This document shows positions 8,715-16,907 of a DNA stretch of 32,535 bases, in pieces. The first letter of the stretch is position 1. Every line of letters starts with the position of its first letter. The position numbers and the translations under genes were made by a program. The DNA is taken from assembly GCA_964638245.1 (NCBI GenBank), contig CAZWZG010000014.1, forward strand, positions 1-32,535, in the 5' to 3' direction. The DNA comes from CAZWZG01 sp964638245 (GTDB lineage: Bacteria > Pseudomonadota > Alphaproteobacteria > Rhodobacterales > Rhodobacteraceae). The notes below the pieces were generated by a model, which was not told where the DNA came from, searched no databases, and saw nothing but the letters and a program-made list of their open reading frames with translations.

Positions 8715-8727
8715 TGGCAAGTTCCTT

Positions 8728-8739
8728 GGGCATATGCCC
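8728..8739. promoter_or_regulatory. 12-bp perfect palindrome in the putA leader
   Basis: GGGCATATGCCC is fully self-complementary. It lies 13 bases before the putA ATG, directly upstream of its ribosome site, in the 110-bp region shared with the divergent Lrp-type regulator. It may be an operator half or chance. Lrp-family sites are usually longer and more degenerate, so binding by PutR is only a possibility. Confidence 0.3.
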
Positions 8740-8824
8740 TAGTGTACTACGATCATCGCAGGCGGATTTCCTGAATTTTGGGATCTGGTAGACATTTTGT
8801 GCATCCTTCTTCATTTTTGTAGTC

Positions 8825-9289
8825 ATGGCGGCTGACCTAGACAAAATCGACCATGCGATCCTCAAGGTGCTTGCGACCGACGGTCGGATCTCGATCACGG
8901 ATCTGGGCCAGGCCGTCGGACTGTCTAAAACACCCGTCGCCGCGCGGGTGCGGCGGCTTGAGGCTGAGGGTGTGATCACGGGGTATCAGGCGCAGCTTTC
9001 GACTGAGAAGCTCGGGCTCGCACATGTGGCGTTTGTGGAAGTTCGACTTTCGGACACGCGCGAAGCGGCGCTGACCGCGTTCAATGCAGCCGTCCGGAAA
9101 GTGCCCGAGGTCGAGGAATGCCACCTGATCGCCGGGGGCTTTGACTATCTCTTGAAAGTGCGAACACCGGACATTTCCGCGTACCGTCAAGTCCTGTCAG
9201 AGAGCATCTCGTCTTTGCCGCACGTCACGTCGACGTCGACTTATGTATCGATGGAAGGCGTCAAGGACCGTTCTGCAGTTCCGCTCTAG
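8825..9289 (+). CDS. putR: Lrp/AsnC-family regulator, likely proline-responsive activator of putA
   Basis: A 154-residue Lrp/AsnC protein. Residues about 5-60 form the helix-turn-helix (LDKIDHAILKVLATDGRIS, LSKTPVAARVRRLE). Residues about 65-140 form the RAM ligand-binding domain, including VEECHLIAGGFDYLLKV, the glycine-rich turn that binds amino acids. Divergent location from a PutA without its own DNA-binding domain matches PutR of Rhodobacter and Agrobacterium, which activates putA when proline is present. There is no obvious Shine-Dalgarno sequence before the ATG, so the start is less certain. The stop codon overlaps that of soeC on the other strand (CTAG at 9286-9289). Confidence 0.9.
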   Translation: MAADLDKIDHAILKVLATDGRISITDLGQAVGLSKTPVAARVRRLEAEGVITGYQAQLSTEKLGLAHVAFVEVRLSDTREAALTAFNAAVRKVPEVEECHLIAGGFDYLLKVRTPDISAYRQVLSESISSLPHVTSTSTYVSMEGVKDRSAVPL

Positions 9290-10218
9290 GCGCGTTCTTT
9301 ACCGTAGTAGAGCATGCTCACATGCTCAGCTTCCGCAAAAAACAACCAGCGTTCCAGCACTACACCACAGCCCGCCAGCAGCGTCGCAAGGACGAAGAAA
9401 ACGACGAATGAGCTGAGTGCTATGGCCAGGACCAGCAAAAGGAAAGGCGCCACAAAGAGAAGTGTGATCACAAGCATCCGTAGTGTCGATGCATGCTTTC
9501 GCGCGACCGAGTATCCCATCTCCCGCATGACGAAATTCGGCATCGTGTGTGGAGGATCAAGCGGGCGAACGGACCCAAGGTGACCAAGCCCCGTGGCCAT
9601 TTCAACGGTGTACTGCCCTGAATCAGTCTCTAACTGGCGCCAATATGTGGTTTTCATCAACCCAGCGCCGACAACACATGCAATCGCCACAAACGTGATC
9701 ACAAGCGGTGCGTCAGCGGAGAACGATGCGAAGACACCGTAGATCAGCGCGCCTGTTGCTGCCGCCAGCGCTTCGTAGATTGGGGCAACATCCGGGCGGT
9801 GCCATTGGCGGATTGTGCGCAGTGATCCGTAGATCATGCCGGTGCACCACACTGTTGCGACCGCGCCGATGGCTGCGGCGAGCCCCATGAAGACGCCTGT
9901 CGAAAGGCCCGTTGCAAGGAATAGCCACCACAGGCCTGCGGGCACATATGTGGCAACGGCAATCACGCCTTCGCGGCTGAGCCATGATGACTTCCACTGG
10001 CTAAAGGCGCGCCATGCCCGCTCGGGGTGACCAAGGTGCAGCGTTGAGGACAAGAGACCGATGGTGATTAGGACCAACGCCAAAGTCAAAGCGGCAAAGG
10101 TGCCCCAGCGCCCCAGGGGGTTTGCACCGAACGCATTGAAGACGCCGAGCCAGAAGAGAAGGCCATAGCCTGCACCCGAGGACGTCGTGAAAAGTATGAC
10201 GGAATAAGCTGGATGCAT
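9286..10218 (-). CDS. soeC: SoeC, membrane anchor of sulfite-oxidising enzyme (DmsC family)
   Basis: A 310-residue hydrophobic protein with about eight membrane segments, of the DmsC/NrfD-like anchor family. It starts MHPAYSVILFTTSSGAGYG and contains STLHLGHPERAWRAFSQWKSSWLSRE, a hallmark region of DmsC anchors. It would pass electrons from the cytoplasmic SoeAB dimer to quinone. It begins 3 bases after the soeB stop, and soeB and soeA overlap, so the three are one transcription unit. Assignment as SoeC rather than a DMSO reductase anchor follows from linkage to xsc and pta and from the lack of a Tat signal on the catalytic subunit. The gene ends by overlapping putR on the opposite strand. 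Confidence 0.88.
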   Translation of the reverse strand: MHPAYSVILFTTSSGAGYGLLFWLGVFNAFGANPLGRWGTFAALTLALVLITIGLLSSTLHLGHPERAWRAFSQWKSSWLSREGVIAVATYVPAGLWWLFLATGLSTGVFMGLAAAIGAVATVWCTGMIYGSLRTIRQWHRPDVAPIYEALAAATGALIYGVFASFSADAPLVITFVAIACVVGAGLMKTTYWRQLETDSGQYTVEMATGLGHLGSVRPLDPPHTMPNFVMREMGYSVARKHASTLRMLVITLLFVAPFLLLVLAIALSSFVVFFVLATLLAGCGVVLERWLFFAEAEHVSMLYYGKERA

Positions 10219-10221
10219 GGA

Positions 10222-10962
10222 TCAGCGCCCCCGGCTCAGGGCCTTGTCGACCCAGTTGAACAGACCTTCGATGGCTGACCCGTCGGCTTTGGCCGGAATT
10301 GGTTCGGGTGCCGCGACCGTCGCCTCGCGCGGGGGCAGGTACTTGTTGACCGGCTCGTAGCCGAACTCGTCGAGCAAGTTGAACCCGCCCCGATCGGCGA
10401 CCTCGAGACTAACTTCTGAGGTCGGATCGCCCAAATCGCCAAAGGCCCGCGCACCAGTGGGACAAGCCTTGACGCAGGCCGGAACGCGGTCTTCTTCGGG
10501 GATCGTGTCATTGTATATCCGGTCGACGCAGAGCGTGCATTTCTTCATGACACCGTGGTCGTAGTCGTATTCGCGCGCGCCATAGGGGCAGGCCCAGGAG
10601 CAGAGTTTACAGCCGATGCAGGTGTCCGGATTGACCAGGACGATGCCGTCTTCTTCGCGTTTATAGGACGCGCCCGTCGGGCAGACAGTGACGCAGTCGG
10701 GTTTTTCGCAGTGAAGGCATGAGCGTGGGAAGTGGACCGTCTTGGGGGCCCCAACCTCGTTGGTCACTTCGTAAGAATGGACACGGTTGAGCCATGCACC
10801 GTTCGGGTCGGACCCGTAGGGGTCGTGATCCGAAAGGGGCGCGGAGTACCCGCCGGTATTCCATTCCTTGCAGGACGTCACGCAAGCATGGCAGCCGACA
10901 CAGATGTCAAGATCGATGACGAGGCCGAGCTTCTTGTCGGTCTTTTCGGGAAGACTGGTCAT
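10222..10962 (-). CDS. soeB: SoeB, four-cluster [4Fe-4S] subunit of sulfite-oxidising enzyme
   Basis: A 246-residue ferredoxin-like electron-transfer subunit. Four cysteine groups can be read in order: CVGCHACVTSC, CLHCEKPDCVTVC, CIGCKLCSWAC, and CTLC with a later CVKACP. That gives sixteen cysteines for four [4Fe-4S] clusters. It bridges the molybdenum subunit SoeA and the anchor SoeC. The ATG at 10962 sits in an ATGA overlap with the soeA stop and has GGAGG about 7 bases upstream, so it was chosen over a start six codons earlier. The C-terminal 50 residues are low in cysteine and variable. Confidence 0.92.
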   Translation of the reverse strand: MTSLPEKTDKKLGLVIDLDICVGCHACVTSCKEWNTGGYSAPLSDHDPYGSDPNGAWLNRVHSYEVTNEVGAPKTVHFPRSCLHCEKPDCVTVCPTGASYKREEDGIVLVNPDTCIGCKLCSWACPYGAREYDYDHGVMKKCTLCVDRIYNDTIPEEDRVPACVKACPTGARAFGDLGDPTSEVSLEVADRGGFNLLDEFGYEPVNKYLPPREATVAAPEPIPAKADGSAIEGLFNWVDKALSRGR

Positions 10963-13811
10963 TCCGCCGCCTCCTTCCATTCGGAGCCGTAGGCGAGTTT
11001 CTCCGGTGATGCGGCTTGGGTGCTGGCGCCTACCGGTTCGAAGAAGGGCTCGGTTGCGCCTTCACCTGAGGCGAGAGCGATGCCGACCCGTAGGTCGAAC
11101 CAAGCGGCCTGACCGGTGATCGGGTCGGAGTTTGAATAGCGGTAGCCACCGCCGCCTTGCGGTAGAAGCTCGGAGATCAAGTGGTTCAAGAGGAAGCCTT
11201 GATTGCTTTCGGGGGCATCGTCGTCGAGTCCCCAAGCGCCCCGCCTTTTGCCGATGGCGTTCCACGTCCAGACCGTGTGCGGGTTCACGCCCTCCATGAC
11301 CTTCACCTGACATTTAACACGGCCCATATGGGACGTCAGCCAGACCCAGTCGTCGTCCTTGGCGCCAATTTTTTCACCCACTGAGGTGTGGATATAGAGC
11401 CGGTTGGCCGCTGTGATCTGGCGGAGCCAAGCATTTTGCGAGCCCCATGAGTGGTACATGTGCATGGGCCGCTGGGTGATGGCGTTCAGCGGATAGACCT
11501 TTTCGTCGACCATTTCGCCTTCGAACGGCGGATACCAGAAGGGCAGGGGATCGAAGTACTTTTCGATCCGTTCGCGCGCGCGGTCGGGCGGCTGACGGTC
11601 GCCGTGGCCTTGGGCCGCGAGGCGGAAGCGCTGAAGCGGTTCGCAGTAGAGCTGGAAGATCGTTGGTTCGGGTGAAAGGCGGATGCCTTTTTCGATGCCC
11701 CAGTCGAGGTAGCCGCGGTTTGCGTGTTTGAAATAGGCGTGCTCGGGCGCGATGTGGTGGCCGTAGAAGGCACCATTTTCGATGTAGCGCTTGAGTTGGT
11801 CGGGGTTTGGCTCGCCAACGCCGAACTCGTCGCCGTCCTTGCCACGGAAGCCGGAGAGGGGGCCGATACCGGGTTTGCGCTGGTGGTTGACGATGTAGTC
11901 GGCATAACCGCCCGGGAACTTTGGGCTGCCGTCTTCGTTGGTGAAGGCGGGGAAGCCGAGGCGGGCGCCGAGATCGATCAGAACTTCCTGGAAGCCGCGG
12001 ACATCGCGATCAGGCTCGACCACCGGGTGTCGGATCGAGTCCGCGACCATGTCGGGCTCGGAAATCGGTCGGTCTAGAAGCGAGATGCAATCGTAGCGCT
12101 CCAGATACGTCGTGTCGGGCAGGATCAGGTCAGCGAACGGCACTGTCTCGGAGTAATAGGCATCGGCATAGATGATCTTCGGGATCACGTAGTCGCCGTT
12201 TTCGTCCTTGGCCGTCAGCGCATCGAGCGTTCCCGGCACGTTCATTGACGAGTTCCACGCCATGTTCGCCATGTACATGAACAGCACGTCGATGCCGTAG
12301 GGGTCCTTTTGCGCCGCGTTGTTGATGACCATGTGCATCAACCCGTGCGCCGACATCGGCGCATCCCAGCTGAAGCCTTTGTCCAGCCGGTTTGGGCCGC
12401 CGTTTTCGTCCAACAGCAGATGCTGTGGCCCATGCGGGAAGCCGAGGTGCGGCCCACCGAGCGGTGTCGAGGACTGGATCTGTTCGGCGGAGCCGTGCGG
12501 CAGCAGATTCGGTGGCGTCTGCTTGGGGTAGGGCGGTTTGTAGCGGAAACCGCCGGGGCAATCGATGCTCCCAAGTAGGATTTGTAGGATGTGGATCATC
12601 CGGCAGGTCTGGAAGCCGTTCGAATGCGCCGAAATCCCGCGCATTGCGTGCATCGAAATCGGGCGACCGATCATCTTGTCATGCTTGCGCCCGGCCCAGT
12701 CGGTCCAAGGCTGATCAAGGACGATCTCTTCCTTGAAGGCGACATGGGCAAGTTCGGCGGCGATCTTGCGGATTTGCGAGGCCGTGACGCCGGTGGCCTC
12801 TTCGACCGCCTCGGGGCTGTACTCATCGCCGAGGTAGCGTTCGGCCATCAGCTCGAACACAGGGCGCGCCTTGCGGCCATCGGCCAGCGTGTGGGTGCCT
12901 GTCAAAGCTGGTTTGACGTCAGGCAATTTGCCCGAGGCCAGCGCGCCTTTGTCCGTATCCCAGACCAGCGGATTGTCGTCGTTGTCTCGCGCAATCAGGC
13001 CGTTGTCGGCGTCGCCCGGCGCATCAATCACCAGCCAGCCGGAGTTTGTGTAGCGCACGAGGTAGTCGAGGTCGATTTGTTGGGTGCGGAACAGTTCGTG
13101 GATTAGCGAGCCAACAAAGAGCCCGTCGGTGCCCGGGCGGATGCCCACCCATTCGTCGGCGATGGCGTTGTAACCGGTGCGGACCGGGTTGACCGAGACG
13201 ACTTTGGCGCCACGATCCTTCAGCTTGCCGATGCCGATCTTTATGGGGTTCGAGGCGTGGTCTTCAGCCACGCCAAAGAGCATGAAGTACTTGGTGTGTT
13301 CCCAATCGGGATCGCCGAATTCCCAGAACGCCCCGCCAAAGGTGTAGAGCCCGCCCGCAGCCATGTTCACCGAGCAAAACCCGCCATGGGCGGCGAAGTT
13401 TGGCGTGCCAAATTGCATGGCCCAGAGGCCGGTCAGCGATTGCGACTGGTCGCGGCCCGTGAAGAAGGCGAGTTTCTTGGGGTCGGTTTTGCGCACGTCG
13501 CCCAACCAGCCAGTGGCGATCTCGAGCGCTTCTTCCCAAGTGATCTCTTCGAACTGGCCCGAGCCACGCGGGCCGACCCGCTTGAGTGGTGCGTGGAGGC
13601 GGGCAGGGGAGTAGTGCTGCATGATCCCTGCGGAACCCTTGCCGCAGAGCACGCCCTTGTTCACCGGGTGGTCGCGGTTTCCTTCGATATAGCGGACCTT
13701 GCCGTCTTTCAGATGCACGTTGATGCCGCAGCGGCATGCGCACATGTAGCAGGTCGTCTGCTTCATCTCATCGCCGACGGGGGTGTTCAGTGTGACTTTG
13801 GGTTGGGTCAT
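10959..13811 (-). CDS. soeA: SoeA, molybdopterin catalytic subunit of sulfite-oxidising enzyme
   Basis: A 950-residue member of the DMSO-reductase molybdopterin family. An N-terminal [4Fe-4S] site is formed by Cys21, Cys24, Cys28 and Cys56. The molybdopterin domains follow and a dinucleotide-binding domain fills the C-terminus (HMYHSWGSQNAWLRQI onward). No twin-arginine signal precedes the cluster, so the enzyme is cytoplasmic, as described for SoeABC of Allochromatium and roseobacters. There it oxidises sulfite to sulfate and feeds electrons to the quinone pool. Its start overlaps the pta stop by 4 bp and its stop overlaps soeB. DMSO, polysulfide or thiosulfate reductases are relatives; direct fusion to the sulfite-producing xsc-pta unit favours sulfite oxidation. 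Confidence 0.9.
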   Translation of the reverse strand: MTQPKVTLNTPVGDEMKQTTCYMCACRCGINVHLKDGKVRYIEGNRDHPVNKGVLCGKGSAGIMQHYSPARLHAPLKRVGPRGSGQFEEITWEEALEIATGWLGDVRKTDPKKLAFFTGRDQSQSLTGLWAMQFGTPNFAAHGGFCSVNMAAGGLYTFGGAFWEFGDPDWEHTKYFMLFGVAEDHASNPIKIGIGKLKDRGAKVVSVNPVRTGYNAIADEWVGIRPGTDGLFVGSLIHELFRTQQIDLDYLVRYTNSGWLVIDAPGDADNGLIARDNDDNPLVWDTDKGALASGKLPDVKPALTGTHTLADGRKARPVFELMAERYLGDEYSPEAVEEATGVTASQIRKIAAELAHVAFKEEIVLDQPWTDWAGRKHDKMIGRPISMHAMRGISAHSNGFQTCRMIHILQILLGSIDCPGGFRYKPPYPKQTPPNLLPHGSAEQIQSSTPLGGPHLGFPHGPQHLLLDENGGPNRLDKGFSWDAPMSAHGLMHMVINNAAQKDPYGIDVLFMYMANMAWNSSMNVPGTLDALTAKDENGDYVIPKIIYADAYYSETVPFADLILPDTTYLERYDCISLLDRPISEPDMVADSIRHPVVEPDRDVRGFQEVLIDLGARLGFPAFTNEDGSPKFPGGYADYIVNHQRKPGIGPLSGFRGKDGDEFGVGEPNPDQLKRYIENGAFYGHHIAPEHAYFKHANRGYLDWGIEKGIRLSPEPTIFQLYCEPLQRFRLAAQGHGDRQPPDRARERIEKYFDPLPFWYPPFEGEMVDEKVYPLNAITQRPMHMYHSWGSQNAWLRQITAANRLYIHTSVGEKIGAKDDDWVWLTSHMGRVKCQVKVMEGVNPHTVWTWNAIGKRRGAWGLDDDAPESNQGFLLNHLISELLPQGGGGYRYSNSDPITGQAAWFDLRVGIALASGEGATEPFFEPVGASTQAASPEKLAYGSEWKEAAE

Positions 13812-14776
13812 GTCTTCACCTGTGCCCCTGTGATGGCGATCATGTTGTAGATGTCTTCGACGCTCGCGCCCCGTGACAAATCATTGGCGGGTTTGGCGAG
13901 GCCCTGCAAGATCGGGCCAAGAGCCGTGGCGTGGCCGAGGCGCTGCGCGATCTTGTAGCCGATGTTTCCTGCGCTGAGGCTCGGGAAGACAAAGACATTG
14001 GCCGCGCCTTCGATGGGCGAGCCTGGGGCTTTGCGTTCCGCCACGTCCGGGACGATAGCCGCGTCGAACTGAAGTTCTCCATCGACGGGCAGATCAGGCG
14101 CTTTATCAGCCACGATCTCCATCGCGCGGTGGATACGGCCCAGGCTTTCGTGAGCGCCTGCTGGCACGCTCCCCTTGGTCGAAAACGACAGGAACGCAAT
14201 GCGCGGGGCTTCACCGGTAAGCGCGGTGAGTGTGTCCGCAGACGCAAGCGCGATCGCCGCATGCTCTTCTGCATTTGGCTGTAGGATCAGACCGCAATCG
14301 GCAAAGACGACGGGACGGTTGTGGGGCTCGGCCAGGATCATAAGGAACGAGCTCGATACCGTCTCGACCCCTGGCGCGCGCCCGATGATCTGCAAAGCGG
14401 TACGGACGGTATCCGAGGTGGTCGCCACAGCGCCCCCCAGAGTCCCGTCCGCATCCCCCTCCCTGACCATCAAGGCAGCATACGCCAGCGGCGTCGCCGC
14501 AATCTCATGGGCCTTCTCTTCCGTCATCCCCTTGGCCCGCCGCAGCTCGAAGTAAGCATTCGCATAGCGCGCCAAATCGGGCGACGTCTCGGGAGTGACC
14601 ACGTTGGCAGCGGGCGGGAGGCTCGCGTCGGCGCCACTGAGCAGGACGATATCGGCAAGTCCGTCCGCTTCCGCCTTGAGCGCGGCCTCTTGCACGCGGG
14701 GATCGTCCCCTTCGGGCAGGACGATGCGTGGGCGGCGGGCCCGGCAGCGGTCGATGATCTGGTTCAGGACGGACAT
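13808..14776 (-). CDS. pta: phosphate acetyltransferase
   Basis: A 322-residue single-domain Pta (PTA_PTB family) that converts acetyl phosphate and CoA to acetyl-CoA. Visible motifs include RIVLPEGDDPRV near the N-terminus, GTLGGAVATTSDTVRTAL in the middle, SFSTKGS, and FPSLSAGNIGYKIAQRL near residues 265-285, the usual CoA and phosphate site region. It lacks the long N-terminal regulatory domain of E. coli Pta, as expected for sulfonate-pathway enzymes. The ATG at 14776 has GAGG about 5 bases upstream. It lies 46 bp after xsc, whose product is its substrate, and overlaps soeA. No acetate kinase gene is present here, so carbon flows directly to acetyl-CoA. Confidence 0.95.
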   Translation of the reverse strand: MSVLNQIIDRCRARRPRIVLPEGDDPRVQEAALKAEADGLADIVLLSGADASLPPAANVVTPETSPDLARYANAYFELRRAKGMTEEKAHEIAATPLAYAALMVREGDADGTLGGAVATTSDTVRTALQIIGRAPGVETVSSSFLMILAEPHNRPVVFADCGLILQPNAEEHAAIALASADTLTALTGEAPRIAFLSFSTKGSVPAGAHESLGRIHRAMEIVADKAPDLPVDGELQFDAAIVPDVAERKAPGSPIEGAANVFVFPSLSAGNIGYKIAQRLGHATALGPILQGLAKPANDLSRGASVEDIYNMIAITGAQVKT

Positions 14777-14822
14777 CAGGCCTCGGAAATGGTCGGGCGC
14801 GACGGTGCCGCGCCCAATCCGA

Positions 14823-16759
14823 TCATACCCGCGGCTGCTGAGGCTGCATATCGTCTTTCGAAATGCCTGCCACGCTGACCGGCGCTTTCATGGCATCCCG
14901 GCGGAACGGTTCGCCCAGTTCCTGGTTCAGAACCACCTCGATGAAGGTCGTCACGTTGTCCTCCATCTGCTCTTTCACCGCGACACGGAGCTTTTCGGTC
15001 AACTCGTCCATGCCGACGACCTGAACACCCTTCACACCACAGCCATCCGCGATCTTGGCGTACTCCACACCAAGGTTCAGCTCGGTACCGACGAAGTTGT
15101 CGTCGAACCACAACGTCGTGTTCCGCTTTTCAGCGCCCCACTGGTAGTTGCGGAAGATGATCATCGTGATCGCGGGCCAGTCGCCGCGACCACAGGCCGT
15201 CATCTCGTTCATCGAGATGCCAAACGCGCCGTCACCGGCAAAGCCGATCACTGGCGTGTCCGGGTTACCGATTTTTGCTCCAAGGATCGCAGGCAGGCCA
15301 TAGCCACAGGGTCCAAACAGGCCCGGTGCCAGGTACTTGCGGCCCTCCTCAAACGATGGGTAGGCATTGCCGATCGCGCAGTTGTTGCCGATATCGGACG
15401 AAATGATCGCGTCCTCTGGCATCGCCGCTTGAATCGCGCGCCATGCCATGCGGGGGCTCATCCGGTCCGGATCACGCTGGCGGGCGCGCTCGTTCCAGTT
15501 GATGCCGGGATCGTCGTCTTCGTGATCCATCGAGGACAGCTGTTGCGCCCATTTCGACTTGGACTGCGCGATCGCCTCTTCACGATCTTTGCGGCCTGCG
15601 TCGCCGGCGTTGTCACCCAATTGCGCGAGGATCTGCTCGGCCACCATACGGGCGTCTCCCTGGATGCCAACCGCGACGCGCTTGGTCAGACCAATGCGGT
15701 CGGCGTTGATATCAACTTGGATGAGCTTGGCGTCGTGGGGCCAGTACTCGGTCTGATACGCGGGCAGCGACGAGAACGGGTTCAAACGCGTGCCCAACGC
15801 CAGAACCACGTCGGCCTTCTGGATCATCTCCATCCCGGCTTTCGATCCGTTGTAGCCCAGCGGGCCGCAGAACAGAGGGTGCGACCCCGGGAACGCATCG
15901 TTGTGCTGGTAGTTGCAGCAAACCGGAGCCGACAAGCGCTCGGCCAACTGGCGCGAGGCATCGATACCACCGGCCAGAACGACACCTGCGCCGTTCAGGA
16001 TGANNNNNNNNNNNNNNNNNNNNNNNNNNNNNNNNNNNNNNNNNNNNNNNNNNNNNNNNNNNNNNNNNNNNNNNNNNNNNNNNNNNNNNNNNNNNNNNNN
16101 NNNTGGCGCGAGGCATCGATACCACCGGCCAGAACGACACCTGCGCCGTTCAGGATGACCGGCCACTTGGCGCTGGACAGAAGGTCAGCTGCTTTCGAGA
16201 TCGCGGCGGCATCGCCACGCGGATGCTCGATCTTGACGATCTGGGGCAGGTCGATGTCGATCACCTGCGTCCAGAAATCGCGCGGGATGTTGATCTGCGC
16301 CGGGGCCGAACCGCGGAACGCTTTGAGGATCACACGGTTCAGGACTTCGGCGATCCGCGACGGATCGCGCACTTCTTCCTGATAGCAGACGCAATCAGCG
16401 AAGAGCCGCATTTGCTGCATTTCCTGGAAACCGCCCTGGCCGATCGTCTTGTTGGCCGCCTGCGGCGTCACCAGCAGAAGCGGCGTGTGGTTCCAGAAAG
16501 CCGTCATGATCGGGGTGACAAAGTTCGTGATGCCCGGACCGTTCTGCGCTATGGCCATCGACATTTTGCCGGTCGAACGGGTGAACCCGTCGGCGATCAT
16601 GCCAGCGTTGCACTCATGGGCGCAGTCCCAGAATTTGATGCCCGCTGCCGGGAACAGATCCGAGATCGGCATCATTGCCGATCCGATAATTCCAAAGGCA
16701 TGCTCGATGCCGTGCATCTGGAGCACTTTTACGAAGGCTTCTTCGGTCGTCATTTTCAT
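14823..16759 (-). CDS. xsc: sulfoacetaldehyde acetyltransferase (split by an assembly gap)
   Basis: A thiamine-diphosphate enzyme that cleaves sulfoacetaldehyde with phosphate to acetyl phosphate and sulfite, the key desulfonation step in taurine and related C2-sulfonate use. It starts MKMTTEEAFVKVLQMHGIEH, essentially as I recall the described Xsc N-terminus. Glu49 in CAHEC is the likely cofactor-activating residue, and GDGAFGISMNE with NYQWGAEK forms the ThDP-binding site. GGAGG lies 7 bases before the ATG. The reading frame is broken by 100 Ns (16004-16103) flanked by identical 55-base copies. Removing 155 bases rejoins the frame exactly, giving 593 residues, a normal Xsc length, with continuous sequence through VVLAGGIDASRQLAERL. 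The gene itself is therefore probably intact. It is first in the unit before pta and soeABC. Confidence 0.95.
15949..16003. repeat. left copy of 55-base duplicated contig end
   Basis: Identical base for base to 16104-16158 on the other side of the N run. It encodes part of xsc (VILNGAGVVLAGGIDASR region). The length of exactly 55 matches a commonly used assembler k-mer, so it is best read as an assembly overlap, not a biological repeat. Confidence 0.93.
16004..16103. other. assembly gap of 100 Ns inside xsc
   Basis: A run of exactly 100 unknown bases, the conventional filler for a gap of unknown size. The bases on both sides repeat each other, so the true gap is almost certainly negative (overlapping contig ends) and no sequence is missing. 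Confidence 0.98.
16104..16158. repeat. right copy of 55-base duplicated contig end
   Basis: Second copy of the 55 bases at 15949-16003, directly after the N run. Merging the two copies restores one continuous xsc frame. Confidence 0.93.
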
Positions 16760-16848
16760 GGGTGGTCCTCCCGGGGAATAGGCGTCCCTGCCATTTCACA
16801 GGACCAGGAACATAGCTGTAGGGCCAGAAATTCGCTCACCGTGAGTCC

Positions 16849-16868
16849 AAGGGGCATTATTGCCCCTT
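16849..16868. promoter_or_regulatory. 8-bp inverted repeat upstream of xsc
   Basis: Arms AAGGGGCA (16849-16856) and TGCCCCTT (16861-16868) enclose the loop TTAT. It lies in the 148-bp region between hemY and xsc, about 90 bp before the xsc ATG. A smaller symmetric element, CTCAC and GTGAG around one base, follows it toward xsc. On the minus strand the hairpin is not followed by a T-run, so it is a weak terminator candidate for hemY and an equally plausible operator for the sulfonate unit. Confidence 0.5.
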
Positions 16869-16907
16869 ATCGCAAAAAATGAGACTCTTTTTCTCGCTTT
16901 TTATTCT

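Noticed and set aside
9286..13811. DMSO, polysulfide or thiosulfate reductase
   Set aside because: Subunit types match those enzymes, but the catalytic subunit has no Tat signal and the genes are translationally linked to pta and follow xsc, which favours SoeABC.
15949..16158. Biological direct repeat or insertion in xsc
   Set aside because: The two 55-base copies abut a 100-N filler, and merging them gives a normal-length xsc, so an assembly overlap explains them better.
14595..16382. Long plus-strand open frame opposite xsc
   Set aside because: It runs through the N gap, has no recognisable domain, and is the antisense shadow of the well-identified xsc and pta genes in GC-rich DNA.
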